A DNA stretch of 64,000 bases. It comes from JAHDHW01 sp965220465 (GTDB lineage Bacteria; Bacteroidota; Bacteroidia; Chitinophagales; Saprospiraceae). This document shows positions 1 to 8,894 of this stretch, piece after piece. The stretch is from positions 186,001 to 250,000 of the forward strand of contig CBDCPZ010000018.1 in assembly GCA_965220465.1 (NCBI GenBank), in the 5' to 3' direction. The notes under the pieces were generated by a model. That model did no database searches. It had not been told where the DNA came from and worked only from the letters and a program-made list of their open reading frames with translations. The stretch's first letter is position 1. Every line of letters starts with the position of its first letter. Both the position numbers and the translations under genes were made by a program.

Positions 1-237
1 TCGAACCCTGTCACCCAATTTTACAGGTACTGCATGAAGCGTTCCTGAAACTCTGAAACTGAGGTTGGTTTCATTATTCGCTTTTGCAGTTCCGGAAAAA
101 GTATAGGTATCATTGCCGGTTGATTTTATAATTTTACCATATTTGATTGGCCGAATAATTTCCTCTTTTTCCGTTTCCTTTTTTCCACAGGAAAAGGTCA
201 TAAGAATACTAAAAAAGATTAAAATTAACTTATGCAT
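1..237 (-). CDS. RND efflux periplasmic adaptor subunit (HlyD/AcrA-like), N-terminal part only
   Basis: The frame is open to the left edge, so only the first 79 residues are visible. The protein begins MHKLILIFFSILMTFSCGKK, a lipoprotein signal with Cys at residue 17. This is followed by a short charged linker and a strand-rich segment (GKIIKSTGNDTYTFSGTAKA, then LSFRVSGTLHAVPVKLGDRV). That segment matches the first barrel/lipoyl portion of membrane fusion proteins, where 'G-x-L-x-x-V-x-V-x-x-G-D-x-V' leads into the lipoyl domain. The adaptor would sit on the outer face of the inner membrane and bridge an RND pump to a TolC channel. It starts 33 bases downstream of the TolC-family gene on the same strand, which supports a TolC-adaptor-pump operon; the pump itself lies outside the window. 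Family assignment is good. Substrate is unknown. Confidence 0.8.
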   Translation of the reverse strand, partial: MHKLILIFFSILMTFSCGKKETEKEEIIRPIKYGKIIKSTGNDTYTFSGTAKANNETNLSFRVSGTLHAVPVKLGDRVR

Positions 238-270
238 AGCAAGTCGTTTTATTTAGATATTTCTCAAATA

Positions 271-2622
271 TCAATTATTATCGTTTCGAAATTGAATGTA
301 TCGTTGAAAAAATGCCTCTTGTTCGCTTGTCGGAAGTAAAAAATAGTATTTACCAATTGCTCTTTCAATATTCATGAAGTCTAACAAAAACTGATATTTT
401 GCAGTTGTAACATTAAGATCAGATTGTAATGTCGCATTTTGTGCGTCGATCAGAGAAGTAACATTTAGCAAACCTTGTTGATAAGAATTTTGAGAAATTT
501 CAAAGTTTTTTCGAGAAGCTTGAGCAGCTTCTGTCGATAAAATTAAGTTGCTAAATGAAGCCCTTGCTGTTTCAAGATTAGATCTGACCTGCAATTCTAA
601 CCGATTGCGGAGGTCAAAAAGGTTATCCTGAGTCTGCAAAATCTGAATTTCTGTTTGTTGTTTTTCTTTGTTTCTTCTATTTCCCTGGAAAACAGGAAGT
701 TGAAGGCCTATTGCGGTATTCCATTTAGGTAGGATTTCGGGAACTTCCTGGCCTGGCAACGGTTTGACACCAATTCTTTTGAGATCATGATCATATTGTC
801 CGTTTAGTGAAATAGTTGGCAAATAAAAAGCTCTTTTGTTGGATAGAAGCTGTCGGTTTTGAGCTTCAATCGTTTTTTCCAGTTGTTTGATTTCGGGAAG
901 ATTATTAAAAGCTTCACTGACCAAGAAATCAGCATAATTCTCCATTTGGCTTGGGTTGTCAATTAATTTTAAAACGTCCATATAAGCCTCAAAGTGATCG
1001 GTATCAGAATCATTAGAATCGTCGGTCAGAAATGCCTCTTTTATTGGTCGGTTGAGTATTTGGTTTAGATTAAAACTTACTTGTTTGAGTCGAGCATAGC
1101 TGTCATTGAGGTCAATTTTATTCAATGCCAATTGGCTTTCCCAGCGGTAAACATCAGTAGTACCTGCGTATCCTACCGCTTCTTTGGCTAAAGCGATGTC
1201 ATAATTTTTTCGCGTAACTGCAACATTTTCTCTTTGAATTTTTACAAATGCTTCAGCCTGTAAAATTCCAAAATAAGCTTCTGCAACATTTAGCACAACA
1301 TCCAGTTCGGCAGCATCCTGGCTATATTGTTGGGTTTCTAAAAATAATTTTTGAATAGCAATATTAGCCAGCGCTGGTTCTGAAAGAATAAGCTGGCTTA
1401 AATTACCACCAGCTGACCAGGTAAATTCACCTTTGGTTCCAAATGAAAATTCGGCTGAATTTTCGTCGATTAAAACGCCGGTGGACGACAGGTCAATTTG
1501 TGGCAAATAATTGCTTTTTGCAATAGCTACATCCCGTTCAACTAATTGCGTTTCTTTTTGAGCTATTTTTAAATTCAAATTATTATTTAATGCTTCAGCA
1601 ATGCAGCTTTTTAGGTTGATCACTCTATCTGTATCAACATCATTTACATTGATTAGAGTAGCCTGAGTAAGTATTTGCCAGGACGGAAAAACATTGGTTT
1701 TGTTTACCGTTTTTATGTTGATGATCAGATTTTCGGAATAGCTTTTCAATTCAACTGGCAAAGTTGAGGCATTTACGTTTTCCAATATCTTAGAAACATT
1801 CAAAGCAATTCTTCGCGGGATTTTTTGCAAAGTAGGCTCTGAATCATAAGCTGCGTATGCTCCAAATTCTAAAAACGGATCACTTAACAGTGAAAAACAT
1901 GGAAGTTGTTTTTCAGCAAGTCCGTTAAAAAATAGTTTGAAATCTTCCTCCTCAAGATCTTCATAGACTGGTAACAAATAGATTGCGTCAACCTCATCAG
2001 GGATACTATTCAAAATATCATTGACACTTCCATTGAGCGGAATGAACGCATATTCCGTATCATGATTTTTAAGTAGTTTGTTGTAAAAAGTATTGACATC
2101 CAGTATGTTTTCTCTAATTGCATCTCCACCAACAATCCCTAATTTTTTAAAAGGCAGAATCTCATGAAGCGTATTTACATCACGTAAAAGATCGAATGGA
2201 GAAAGAATATAAGTGAAATTGTCAATCCCTGAAATTCCTTCAGCAGTTTTTGGGATATTTTGTAATTCATTATCAATTATGAGTGAGGAAATGGACGGTT
2301 TAATAAATCTTTTCTGTTTGGCAAGCAAATTACCCACTTGCACACCAGCACCAATAATCACATCGATTTTGGGGTCTGAAAAAGCCTGATTAATATTTGT
2401 CTGAGTTTGATTAAGGTCAGAACTTGATGGAAGATCTATAAAAATCAAATTATATTGAGAACCAAGCAAGTCTTTAATTTCGCTTTTTATTTCGGATTCA
2501 AACCACCTGTTTTCTTCAACATCATTATCTGAAATAATAGCAATTCCTATATCACGAGATTGACTAATAATTAAAGTTTGCCAGCAGAAAAGCGACAAAA
2601 AAATAGGGAGCAAAGATTTCAT
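271..2622 (-). CDS. TolC family outer membrane protein with N-terminal periplasmic-binding-like domain
   Basis: This is the outer-membrane channel component of a tripartite exporter. The signal peptide (MKSLLPIFLSLFCWQ...) begins at the Met at 2622. The frame also runs 8 residues further up (to 2646), but that extension precedes the hydrophobic core and is less likely. Roughly residues 25-320 look like a type-1 periplasmic-binding fold of the uncharacterised ABC substrate-binding group (alternating strands such as DIGIAIISDN, IDVIIGAG, KLGIVGG, VDAIYLLPV). Residues about 340-780 are the TolC repeat region, with long amphipathic helices rich in Gln and Asn and two similar halves (LKIAQKETQLVERDVAIAKSN and EIKQLEKTIEAQN...). 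At about 783 residues it is far longer than a normal TolC (about 450). The adaptor gene follows at once, so the pump system is coherent. The role of the N-terminal domain is not known; ligand sensing at the channel is one guess. Confidence 0.85.
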   Translation of the reverse strand: MKSLLPIFLSLFCWQTLIISQSRDIGIAIISDNDVEENRWFESEIKSEIKDLLGSQYNLIFIDLPSSSDLNQTQTNINQAFSDPKIDVIIGAGVQVGNLLAKQKRFIKPSISSLIIDNELQNIPKTAEGISGIDNFTYILSPFDLLRDVNTLHEILPFKKLGIVGGDAIRENILDVNTFYNKLLKNHDTEYAFIPLNGSVNDILNSIPDEVDAIYLLPVYEDLEEEDFKLFFNGLAEKQLPCFSLLSDPFLEFGAYAAYDSEPTLQKIPRRIALNVSKILENVNASTLPVELKSYSENLIINIKTVNKTNVFPSWQILTQATLINVNDVDTDRVINLKSCIAEALNNNLNLKIAQKETQLVERDVAIAKSNYLPQIDLSSTGVLIDENSAEFSFGTKGEFTWSAGGNLSQLILSEPALANIAIQKLFLETQQYSQDAAELDVVLNVAEAYFGILQAEAFVKIQRENVAVTRKNYDIALAKEAVGYAGTTDVYRWESQLALNKIDLNDSYARLKQVSFNLNQILNRPIKEAFLTDDSNDSDTDHFEAYMDVLKLIDNPSQMENYADFLVSEAFNNLPEIKQLEKTIEAQNRQLLSNKRAFYLPTISLNGQYDHDLKRIGVKPLPGQEVPEILPKWNTAIGLQLPVFQGNRRNKEKQQTEIQILQTQDNLFDLRNRLELQVRSNLETARASFSNLILSTEAAQASRKNFEISQNSYQQGLLNVTSLIDAQNATLQSDLNVTTAKYQFLLDFMNIERAIGKYYFLLPTSEQEAFFQRYIQFRNDNN

Positions 2623-2675
2623 TGTTCTATTATTATAGGGGATCAAACTAACTCAAAAGCAGCCTGAAAATTTTG

Positions 2676-3062
2676 TCATAGTATGGTAGAAGAATTACTA
2701 ATTTTAATCTGGATCATTGTTGCGATAGATATCGCTCTGGTTTTTGCATTATTGGCGACTTCGCCTGCAAAAAGTTCATCGACTGTGGTTTTAAAGATAA
2801 GTAACCATTGATCAAAATGAGCTGCTTTCAAAGAGGTTTTTTCATTTAAATCAACATGCACCTGCATCGCATTTCTTTTATAGTTGCCGGTATGAAAAAG
2901 TATGTTTTCCCAAAAGTCATACATAATCGGCATATGGTTTTCCCAATCTACTTTTGCCACTTCATCAAAAATAAAACCCAACGACTTATCCTTTCTGACC
3001 TTTTCGTAGAAAGTGTTGATAAGCAATTTGATATCTTCTCGATCCTGAATGTCTTTGAGCAT
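2676..3062 (-). CDS. Group III truncated haemoglobin
   Basis: A 128-residue globin of the 2/2 fold, group III by its motifs: FYEKVRKDKSLGFIF near the N-terminus, the W-x-x-H...FWEN segment at 40-52, and the HFDQWLLIF segment at 82-90. The likely proximal histidine is His69 in MQVHVDL. Such proteins bind O2 or NO with heme in the cytoplasm; the physiological role in Bacteroidota is not settled. The gene follows no obvious partner. On its own strand a TACCTTTG sequence (3117-3124) fits the Bacteroidota -7 element 50-60 bases before the start, but no TTTG lies at the right distance upstream. Length and motifs are normal for the family. Confidence 0.9.
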   Translation of the reverse strand: MLKDIQDREDIKLLINTFYEKVRKDKSLGFIFDEVAKVDWENHMPIMYDFWENILFHTGNYKRNAMQVHVDLNEKTSLKAAHFDQWLLIFKTTVDELFAGEVANNAKTRAISIATMIQIKISNSSTIL

Positions 3063-3186
3063 TAAATTGATTGTGTTAGTATTTTTTTATGTTTTTGAAT
3101 TGCAAATGCAAAATTTCAAAGGTAAAAAATTTTATAATTTCCTTTCGACTCCAAATTGATTTTTTTGGCAACAAAAAATAGCCAAT

Positions 3187-4248
3187 CTATGCATCTTTGT
3201 GATTGCCTGTGCCTAATAGAATGGAGAAAGGTTTTAAGTCATCTACCTGGTCAGCAACCAATTTAAGAATGGCAATAAAAGGTATAAATAGGATCATTCC
3301 CATTGCCCCCCAAAGTATTCCACCAGCAATGATTACTATAAGTGTTACCAGAGCATTTACTTTTAGACTATTACTTACAGCAAGCGGAAAAATTACATTA
3401 GCTTCCAGGATCTGCACAATGCCAAAAACCACAATTACCCCCAATGGGTAATATAAAGAATCATACATCAGCCATGAAATGCTCATTGGAAGTATAGCTC
3501 CCACTGCAATTCCAACATAAGGAACGAAAGTGAGTATTGAGGCTATAAATCCAAAAAATATGGGGTTGGGAATCCCCAATAAAGCTAAACCAATACTATT
3601 GAGAATACCGACGATCAAATAAACCAGCATCATTCCTTTAACAAAATTATAATACGTCACAATGACTTCCGGAAGAATCTTTTTTATTTGTTCACTGGCA
3701 GAGGGCGGAAATATTTTATAAATAAATGCAATTAATATTTCACGATAATACAAAATCAGCGCACACAATACCGGAATGAGTAAAAGGAGCATCAAACTAA
3801 TTGAGACCCGATATAATGATCCAGGCAATAACGGTAATGAATAATTAACAATGTAGTGTAATAATGAATTGAGAAAACCTTTTTCAGCATCAATAAAAGT
3901 ACTGAGATGTGAATCAGCAATCCACAAATCTAAATTGGCAATCAGCGCTTTAAATTTTACGCTCAACACCGGCCATTCTTTCATAAATTCGTTGAACTGA
4001 TAAAATAGCAAAGAGAACACAGCTGCAATAAATAACGTAAACAGAGACAGGCAAGCAAAAATCGCCATTGCTTTTGAAAACTTGTGGCGCTCTAACCAAT
4101 TACAGATTGGATATAAAATAAAACTGATTAGAAACGCAAAACTTAGAGGAATAAACAGGGAACGGCCAAAATAGAGAATAAGTAAAATAAAAAAAGTGTA
4201 CTGAATCGCCTTTAGCACCTGATCCTTTTTATTTGCCTCTGCCATCAT
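3187..4248 (-). CDS. AI-2E family transporter (PerM/YdiK-like permease)
   Basis: An integral inner-membrane protein of 353 residues. It has paired hydrophobic segments at the N-terminus (about 15-75), one near 145-170, and a cluster from about 205 to 335. The conserved family pattern is visible in the C-terminal half: YLIVGILNSIGLALLGIPNP, then FVPYVGIAVGAILP, and finally AGGILWGAMGMILFIPFIA. Family members were first described as autoinducer-2 exporters, but many are implicated in Na+/H+ exchange or have no known substrate, so the name is only a family label. It is a single gene with about 90 bases on each side and no operon partner. Confidence 0.88.
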   Translation of the reverse strand: MMAEANKKDQVLKAIQYTFFILLILYFGRSLFIPLSFAFLISFILYPICNWLERHKFSKAMAIFACLSLFTLFIAAVFSLLFYQFNEFMKEWPVLSVKFKALIANLDLWIADSHLSTFIDAEKGFLNSLLHYIVNYSLPLLPGSLYRVSISLMLLLLIPVLCALILYYREILIAFIYKIFPPSASEQIKKILPEVIVTYYNFVKGMMLVYLIVGILNSIGLALLGIPNPIFFGFIASILTFVPYVGIAVGAILPMSISWLMYDSLYYPLGVIVVFGIVQILEANVIFPLAVSNSLKVNALVTLIVIIAGGILWGAMGMILFIPFIAILKLVADQVDDLKPFSILLGTGNHKDA

Positions 4249-4341
4249 TAGTTTTATTTATTTTAAAAGTGGCGAATATTAGTCGCAAACGCTCAATTGT
4301 TTTTGAAAGCGCTTAATTCTCACTAATATAAAACAAACAAA

Positions 4342-5412
4342 TTAAAATGATTTAATAAATTTCTTTACTTCAAGCCATTGGTATTCATCCAAAGCTCCGT
4401 AGTTGAATATTGAAACGCCACTTGCGCCATTTTCTTTGGCAATATTCATTGCTCTGCTGAGGGATAAGGTGTCATTTTTATGAGACGGGACAAATAATCC
4501 ACAGTAAACATTGGTGCCTTTTGGAGTCATCAATTCAACATCTTCTTTCACACAATCGGCGATCCAATGTGCTCCGTCATTTTTGTAAAACCCGGAATAG
4601 ACCATAGGGAAAACAAGGTCCAAATTCCAGTTGTCCCAGTCTTGTCTAACGATTTTGCGTGAGATGGTTGGAGTGGGGAAGGGGGAAGCGCTGATTGTCT
4701 TTCCGTATTGATGGGTTAAGTCAGCGATCATGTTGGCAACTTTAGTGACCTGATCATATCTGAATTGTTTCCACTGCTGGTCCTTGCTCGGATCGTCCAA
4801 AGTTAATGGATCGTAACCAAAATCTTTTTTAAACGCTTCAATCATTGCCGGATGATAGCCATAATCCCATTCAGGATATTCCCGATCTTGTATGATTCCG
4901 TATTTTGACCAGAGTTTTTCCGGAAGTATAACATCCACGAAACGGCAATAATCCAAGCTTATGCCATCGACTCCTTCAATAATCAAAATTTCTTCGATTT
5001 GGTTTTTTATAAATTCATGGACTTCCGGAAGAATTGGGCATAAAAATTTATAATAGTCAACATAAGCTATTTGTTCGCTGAGCGATTTGCCCTGACGGTT
5101 TACACTTAGCCATTCCGGATGTTTTTCAACTATTTTTTTATTTTGAGTGTTTAAAATCCATTGCCAGGCATGGATTTTTATGCCGTACTTTTTTGCAAAT
5201 GGAACTACTTTTGGATATTCTTCTGCTTTTGCATTCAATAACAATCCTTGTATTCCAACAGAATTCATTTTACTGAAAATGTCATCCCAATCTTTGTCAG
5301 ATGAATAGTGCATCCAGCACCAAAATTTTGGAAGAGTTGTGTCCGATTTGACGGTCCGATTACAGGCATTGAAAACCGTTGCCAGCAATATTAAAAGGAA
5401 AAGGTTTTTCAT
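4342..5412 (-). CDS. Putative glycoside-hydrolase-like lipoprotein (TIM-barrel, family 10-like)
   Basis: The N-terminus is a lipoprotein signal with lipobox-like ATVFNAC (Cys at 16), so the protein is probably anchored in the outer membrane or periplasm. The body resembles the glycosyl-hydrolase-like TIM barrels found with GHL10 and related domains: WCWMHYSSDKDWDDIFSKM, then strand VGIQGLLLNAKAEEY, IKIHAWQWILNT, the DGISLDYCRF segment (acidic residues after a strand), KTISASPFPTP, and LDLVFPMVYSGFY. Substrate cannot be read from the sequence. The next gene upstream (5474-6580, same strand) is a CBM9-like secreted protein 60 bases away, so the two may act together on an extracellular sugar or glycoconjugate. 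The assignment to a glycosidase superfamily is fairly firm; the activity is inferred. Confidence 0.7.
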   Translation of the reverse strand: MKNLFLLILLATVFNACNRTVKSDTTLPKFWCWMHYSSDKDWDDIFSKMNSVGIQGLLLNAKAEEYPKVVPFAKKYGIKIHAWQWILNTQNKKIVEKHPEWLSVNRQGKSLSEQIAYVDYYKFLCPILPEVHEFIKNQIEEILIIEGVDGISLDYCRFVDVILPEKLWSKYGIIQDREYPEWDYGYHPAMIEAFKKDFGYDPLTLDDPSKDQQWKQFRYDQVTKVANMIADLTHQYGKTISASPFPTPTISRKIVRQDWDNWNLDLVFPMVYSGFYKNDGAHWIADCVKEDVELMTPKGTNVYCGLFVPSHKNDTLSLSRAMNIAKENGASGVSIFNYGALDEYQWLEVKKFIKSF

Positions 5413-5473
5413 TAAAATGCTTTAAAAGTAACGGGGGATCAGGCAATGATGAGTTTGTTTAAACCGAGCTGGT

Positions 5474-6580
5474 TTACTCTAATTTATTCGGGATTAGCGT
5501 AATTTGACTGGATTCATCGATTTGCCAAACTCCATTGTATCCTTTTGCAAATACAATAAATCGATTGTGCAAGGTTTCTATTTTCAATTTATCGGCAAAA
5601 CGTAGTTTATTGTATTCGCTGAGTTTAAGGTTCTCAATGCTTTTAGCATAAGTTTGATGTTTTTTAAAATGAATCTTTTGCTGAAAATAAGTATCCATCA
5701 AAGCCATTTTTAAATTAAAATCAAGGTCTAATTTAAAATCTACTTCAGCGGTTCCCACATATTTTTCAGAGAATTGAAGGTAGCCCCATGTTTCAGGTTG
5801 ATGCATTTGTATAACGCCCTGCGGAGACCAAACCCAATTGCTTTCAGGTAGTGGATTTCGCCTGAAATCCAATTTTTTAGTATAACTATAAGGAGTTCGG
5901 TCTAATTCCCATTGTACTCTTGAAAAATTCATTCGCCATTGTTCCCCTTCGTAAGGGACCTTTGGGTTGCGTTTGGTATTCCAAACTTCAAAATTATGCC
6001 AGGGAATTGCAATTTCGACTGTCCACTTTTCATCAATGTCGTTTGGTTCATCAATCGTTCCATAAGTTGCGACTCCTGTCAATAATCCATTAAAATCATA
6101 ATTGTCAATAGCTGAGCCTCCATTTCGATAAGGTTTAGTCATTAATAGATCCCATACTGTGTTTAATACATTCAATTCCAGTTCATAATAATGATGATTG
6201 TCGCCATTGGGATCGATAAATACTTCAAAATCATTGTCCTTAAAAATTACCTGATCACGCTCTGTTATTGTACCCCAAAGGTGATCTTCTTCCAATTCGG
6301 CAGCTATATACAGATAATTGTCATCCCACAATATTTTGACTTTGGTTTCGAGATAAGGTTTTACAGTTTCATCGCCAGTAATATCCATAAAAACTTCAGA
6401 CCATTGTGCCTGCTCCCAATCGGCCTCGTTTAAATAGCCATCAATATTGATAGGAGTTTTTGATTTGAAACAAACATATCCTTTTGGATGAGGGATAGGG
6501 TAGACTGGAGATTGTGAATCACTCTTTACTGACTGAAAAAGTGAAAACACAATTAGTAGGGACATTAATTGAATTTTCAT
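5474..6580 (-). CDS. Secreted carbohydrate-binding family 9-like protein
   Basis: A signal peptide follows the Met at 6580 (MKIQLMSLLIVFSLFQSVKS); an upstream in-frame Met at 6601 gives a less convincing N-terminus. Residues about 45-260 carry the CBM9-like/DOMON pattern: TPINIDGYLNEADWEQAQW, then VKILWDDNYLYIAAELEE, FKDNDFEVFIDPNGDNHHYYE, and WTVEIAIPWHNF. These are strands of the sandwich, with the typical 'D-x-D-x-E-x-F-x-D' acidic row. In Bacteroidota such proteins occur as free secreted carbohydrate-binding-like proteins beside glycosidases. The roughly 115-residue C-terminal tail has no clear domain. It is upstream of the glycosidase-like lipoprotein on the same strand, consistent with cotranscription. 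Confidence 0.82.
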   Translation of the reverse strand: MKIQLMSLLIVFSLFQSVKSDSQSPVYPIPHPKGYVCFKSKTPINIDGYLNEADWEQAQWSEVFMDITGDETVKPYLETKVKILWDDNYLYIAAELEEDHLWGTITERDQVIFKDNDFEVFIDPNGDNHHYYELELNVLNTVWDLLMTKPYRNGGSAIDNYDFNGLLTGVATYGTIDEPNDIDEKWTVEIAIPWHNFEVWNTKRNPKVPYEGEQWRMNFSRVQWELDRTPYSYTKKLDFRRNPLPESNWVWSPQGVIQMHQPETWGYLQFSEKYVGTAEVDFKLDLDFNLKMALMDTYFQQKIHFKKHQTYAKSIENLKLSEYNKLRFADKLKIETLHNRFIVFAKGYNGVWQIDESSQITLIPNKLE

Positions 6581-6615
6581 GGGATTGCGCGTTGAGGTCA
6601 AAAAAGTTCCACAAG

Positions 6616-7320
6616 CTAAACATTTTCTCCCTTTTCTTTTTGTTTTCTTGCAATTTTCTGATCATTATTACTTTCGTAGATCTTATAGTTTTCATATTTA
6701 GCCAGATCAGTCTCCACCCAAATGTCTTTTCCTATGTTGCAGAGGGTTATTAATTCATTGTAAATTTTGTTCCCTTGATCAATGCGCCACTCTACCGCAA
6801 TATCACGGTCTGCCACTTTATCTTGCTGAATATTCAAAGCATTTTCGAAATTGCGGCAAGCGTCAGTGACTTTTTGAATATTTTTTTCATTGACTCCAAC
6901 ATCTGCCAAAAAATCTTGTTGTTGCCTGGCAACCCTTGCCACTCTTCGTCCGCAAAACAATAATTGGGCATCTGTCATATCGCCGAGTTTTGAAGTACCA
7001 AACTTCCTGAATCGGCCAGATCGGTTGTTATATTTCATCGCTACTCTGGTCATAATCCCACGAATGGCAGTCTTAAGTTTTTCTGCTGCAGCGTATTTTT
7101 TTTCGGTAGTTAACATTTGATCGCCAACGGTTTCGTCATCGTCTGGTAATGCCCTGAATTTATCACACATTGCGCTGAAAGTTTTCAATCGATCAATGTC
7201 GTATCCGTATTGTTTAAACTTTTCAATGTCCCGATGAGCATACTTGATTCTTTCCATGCATTGTAAATAAAGGTCTGCATCCGGAAAATTATATTGGCGA
7301 TGCATGTTTTGCTTTTTCAT
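6616..7320 (-). CDS. Conserved-looking cytoplasmic helical protein of unknown function
   Basis: I do not recognise this 234-residue protein. It has no signal peptide or membrane segment and is almost entirely predicted helix with charged residues. Two apparently repeated halves can be seen, each with an Arg/Lys-rich helix (AVKYNN-type segment with RSGRFRKFGTSKLGD in the middle). The start is supported by a complete Bacteroidota promoter on the minus strand about 45 bases upstream (7362-7393). Its codon use resembles its neighbours. The compact all-helix pattern and the phrase DMTDAQLLFCGRRVARVA suggest a four-helix bundle, but no function can be assigned. Confidence 0.75.
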   Translation of the reverse strand: MKKQNMHRQYNFPDADLYLQCMERIKYAHRDIEKFKQYGYDIDRLKTFSAMCDKFRALPDDDETVGDQMLTTEKKYAAAEKLKTAIRGIMTRVAMKYNNRSGRFRKFGTSKLGDMTDAQLLFCGRRVARVARQQQDFLADVGVNEKNIQKVTDACRNFENALNIQQDKVADRDIAVEWRIDQGNKIYNELITLCNIGKDIWVETDLAKYENYKIYESNNDQKIARKQKEKGENV

Positions 7321-7361
7321 AATTCGTAAAATTTTATAAGCGTTTCATAATCAATATAATA

Positions 7362-7393
7362 CAAATATATAATCGAATTATGGAAAAAACAAA
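7362..7393 (-). promoter_or_regulatory. Bacteroidota-type promoter upstream of the 234-residue unknown gene
   Basis: Read on the minus strand, TTTG (7393-7390) is followed after 20 bases by TATATTTG (7369-7362). This fits the TTTG-N19/21-TAnnTTTG consensus of the Bacteroidota primary sigma factor. Transcription would begin near 7355, about 35 bases before the start codon at 7320. Confidence 0.6.
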
Positions 7394-7584
7394 TTATTTC
7401 ATTTGAAAAACATTCTAGTTTAATAATTTTATTTTATTTTCCTCAGTTAAAATTTTCTTTTGTTGAAGTAGTTGATTTTCCAACCACCTCTAGCTGTTTG
7501 TTAAGAATTTAAAGCTTCAGTAAAAAATCAAAAAAGGGGCGGAGGGGATTCGCTAAATAAAAATACATTCGAAAAGCAAGTTTT

Positions 7585-8748
7585 TTATAAAAATTCCATG
7601 GCTTGTTCCAGGTCTTCGATTAACCAATCAGGATCTTCCAATCCAATATAAAACCGAACAAGGTTCCAGGGATGGTGGGAATTTTCACGTCCGGGCACAT
7701 TGTGAAAAGCACAAAATGGTAAAACCAAGGATTCATGACCTCCCCACGATACAGCAAAAAGAAAGCGTTCAAGCTTGTGAAAAAAGTTTTCTACATTTTG
7801 TAAACAATCAGTTTTCAAAATAACAGAAAATAAGCCACCGGTACCTTTCATTTGTTGTTTAGCCAATTCAAGTTGTGGGAAGGTTTTTGAAAAAGGATAA
7901 ATCAATTTTTCGACTTTTGGGTGGTTTTCGAGCCATGAAGTAATCTTTCGGGCACTTTCGTCAGATCGTTTCAATCGTAATTCCAGCGTTCGAAGTCCCC
8001 GAATCATTAGAAAAGCATCGTTTGGAGAAAGGATTCCACCCAGGTTCATGAATTCCGCATCGAAAATCCTTTTGACCATTTTTTTATTACTGCAAAGTAC
8101 ACCCACGACTACATCACTATGTCCATTTAAATATTTGGTTCCCGAATGAACAACGATGTCTATTCCAAAACCAATTGGTTTTTGAAAAATTGGAGAGCAA
8201 TAACTGTTGTCTATTGCAGTTACAATTCCGTATTTTTTAGCAAGTGTGGCACAGGCAGCAAGATCTTGTAAGTCGAATGTAATACTGTTTGGGCTTTCGA
8301 GAAAAAGCAGGGTAGTATTCGGTTGAATGGCGTTTTCAATTTCTTCGATTTTTGTACCATCAACGAAAGTATGGGTTACCTGATATTTGGAAAGATACTC
8401 AGTCAACAATTTGTAAGTCCAGGAATACGGAGATTGGACACAAACGATATGATCGCCGGATTTTGCGTTTGCCATAATAGCTGCAGCCACCGCAGCACAA
8501 CCACTTCCAAAAACCAACGCATCTTCTGCATTTTCGAGGGCAGCTAATTTTTTTCGCAAAATTCCAACAGTCGGATTGTTGCCTCGTGTATAAAGGTGAC
8601 TTTCTTTTTCGTCTAAAATGGCGTTTCGAAAGTCTTCTATCTTTTTGAAACAGAAATTGCTTGATTGGATTATTGGAGGTGATACAGCATTGAAATATTT
8701 TTCGCGTTCTTCACCGAGATGAATTAGAATGTTGTTCAGGTTTTCCAT
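7585..8748 (-). CDS. Trans-sulfuration family PLP-dependent enzyme (cystathionine gamma-synthase/lyase-like)
   Basis: A fold-type I PLP enzyme of 387 residues, the normal family length. Visible landmarks are YTRGNNPT at 53-60 (phosphate-binding Tyr and Arg of the partner subunit), FGSGCAAVAA at 80-89, and DNSYCSP at 180-186 with the Asp that contacts the pyridine nitrogen. The Schiff-base lysine is Lys205 in HSGTKYLNGHSD. These enzymes add or remove sulfur at the gamma or beta carbon of homoserine, cystathionine or methionine derivatives. Which reaction is carried out here cannot be told from sequence alone. No other sulfur-metabolism gene lies nearby, so operon context does not help. Confidence 0.88.
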   Translation of the reverse strand: MENLNNILIHLGEEREKYFNAVSPPIIQSSNFCFKKIEDFRNAILDEKESHLYTRGNNPTVGILRKKLAALENAEDALVFGSGCAAVAAAIMANAKSGDHIVCVQSPYSWTYKLLTEYLSKYQVTHTFVDGTKIEEIENAIQPNTTLLFLESPNSITFDLQDLAACATLAKKYGIVTAIDNSYCSPIFQKPIGFGIDIVVHSGTKYLNGHSDVVVGVLCSNKKMVKRIFDAEFMNLGGILSPNDAFLMIRGLRTLELRLKRSDESARKITSWLENHPKVEKLIYPFSKTFPQLELAKQQMKGTGGLFSVILKTDCLQNVENFFHKLERFLFAVSWGGHESLVLPFCAFHNVPGRENSHHPWNLVRFYIGLEDPDWLIEDLEQAMEFL

Positions 8749-8894
8749 AAGTACGGCTGACTTTAGGTCATGTTTTAAAACTTGGCGTTATTAATGAATA
8801 GGGAATTCCATCAAATTAAGTCATTGTTTTTGAATTGAACAATAATTAAATCCAAAATTATGTTAAAAGGAAACTTCAGTATCAACTACACCTA

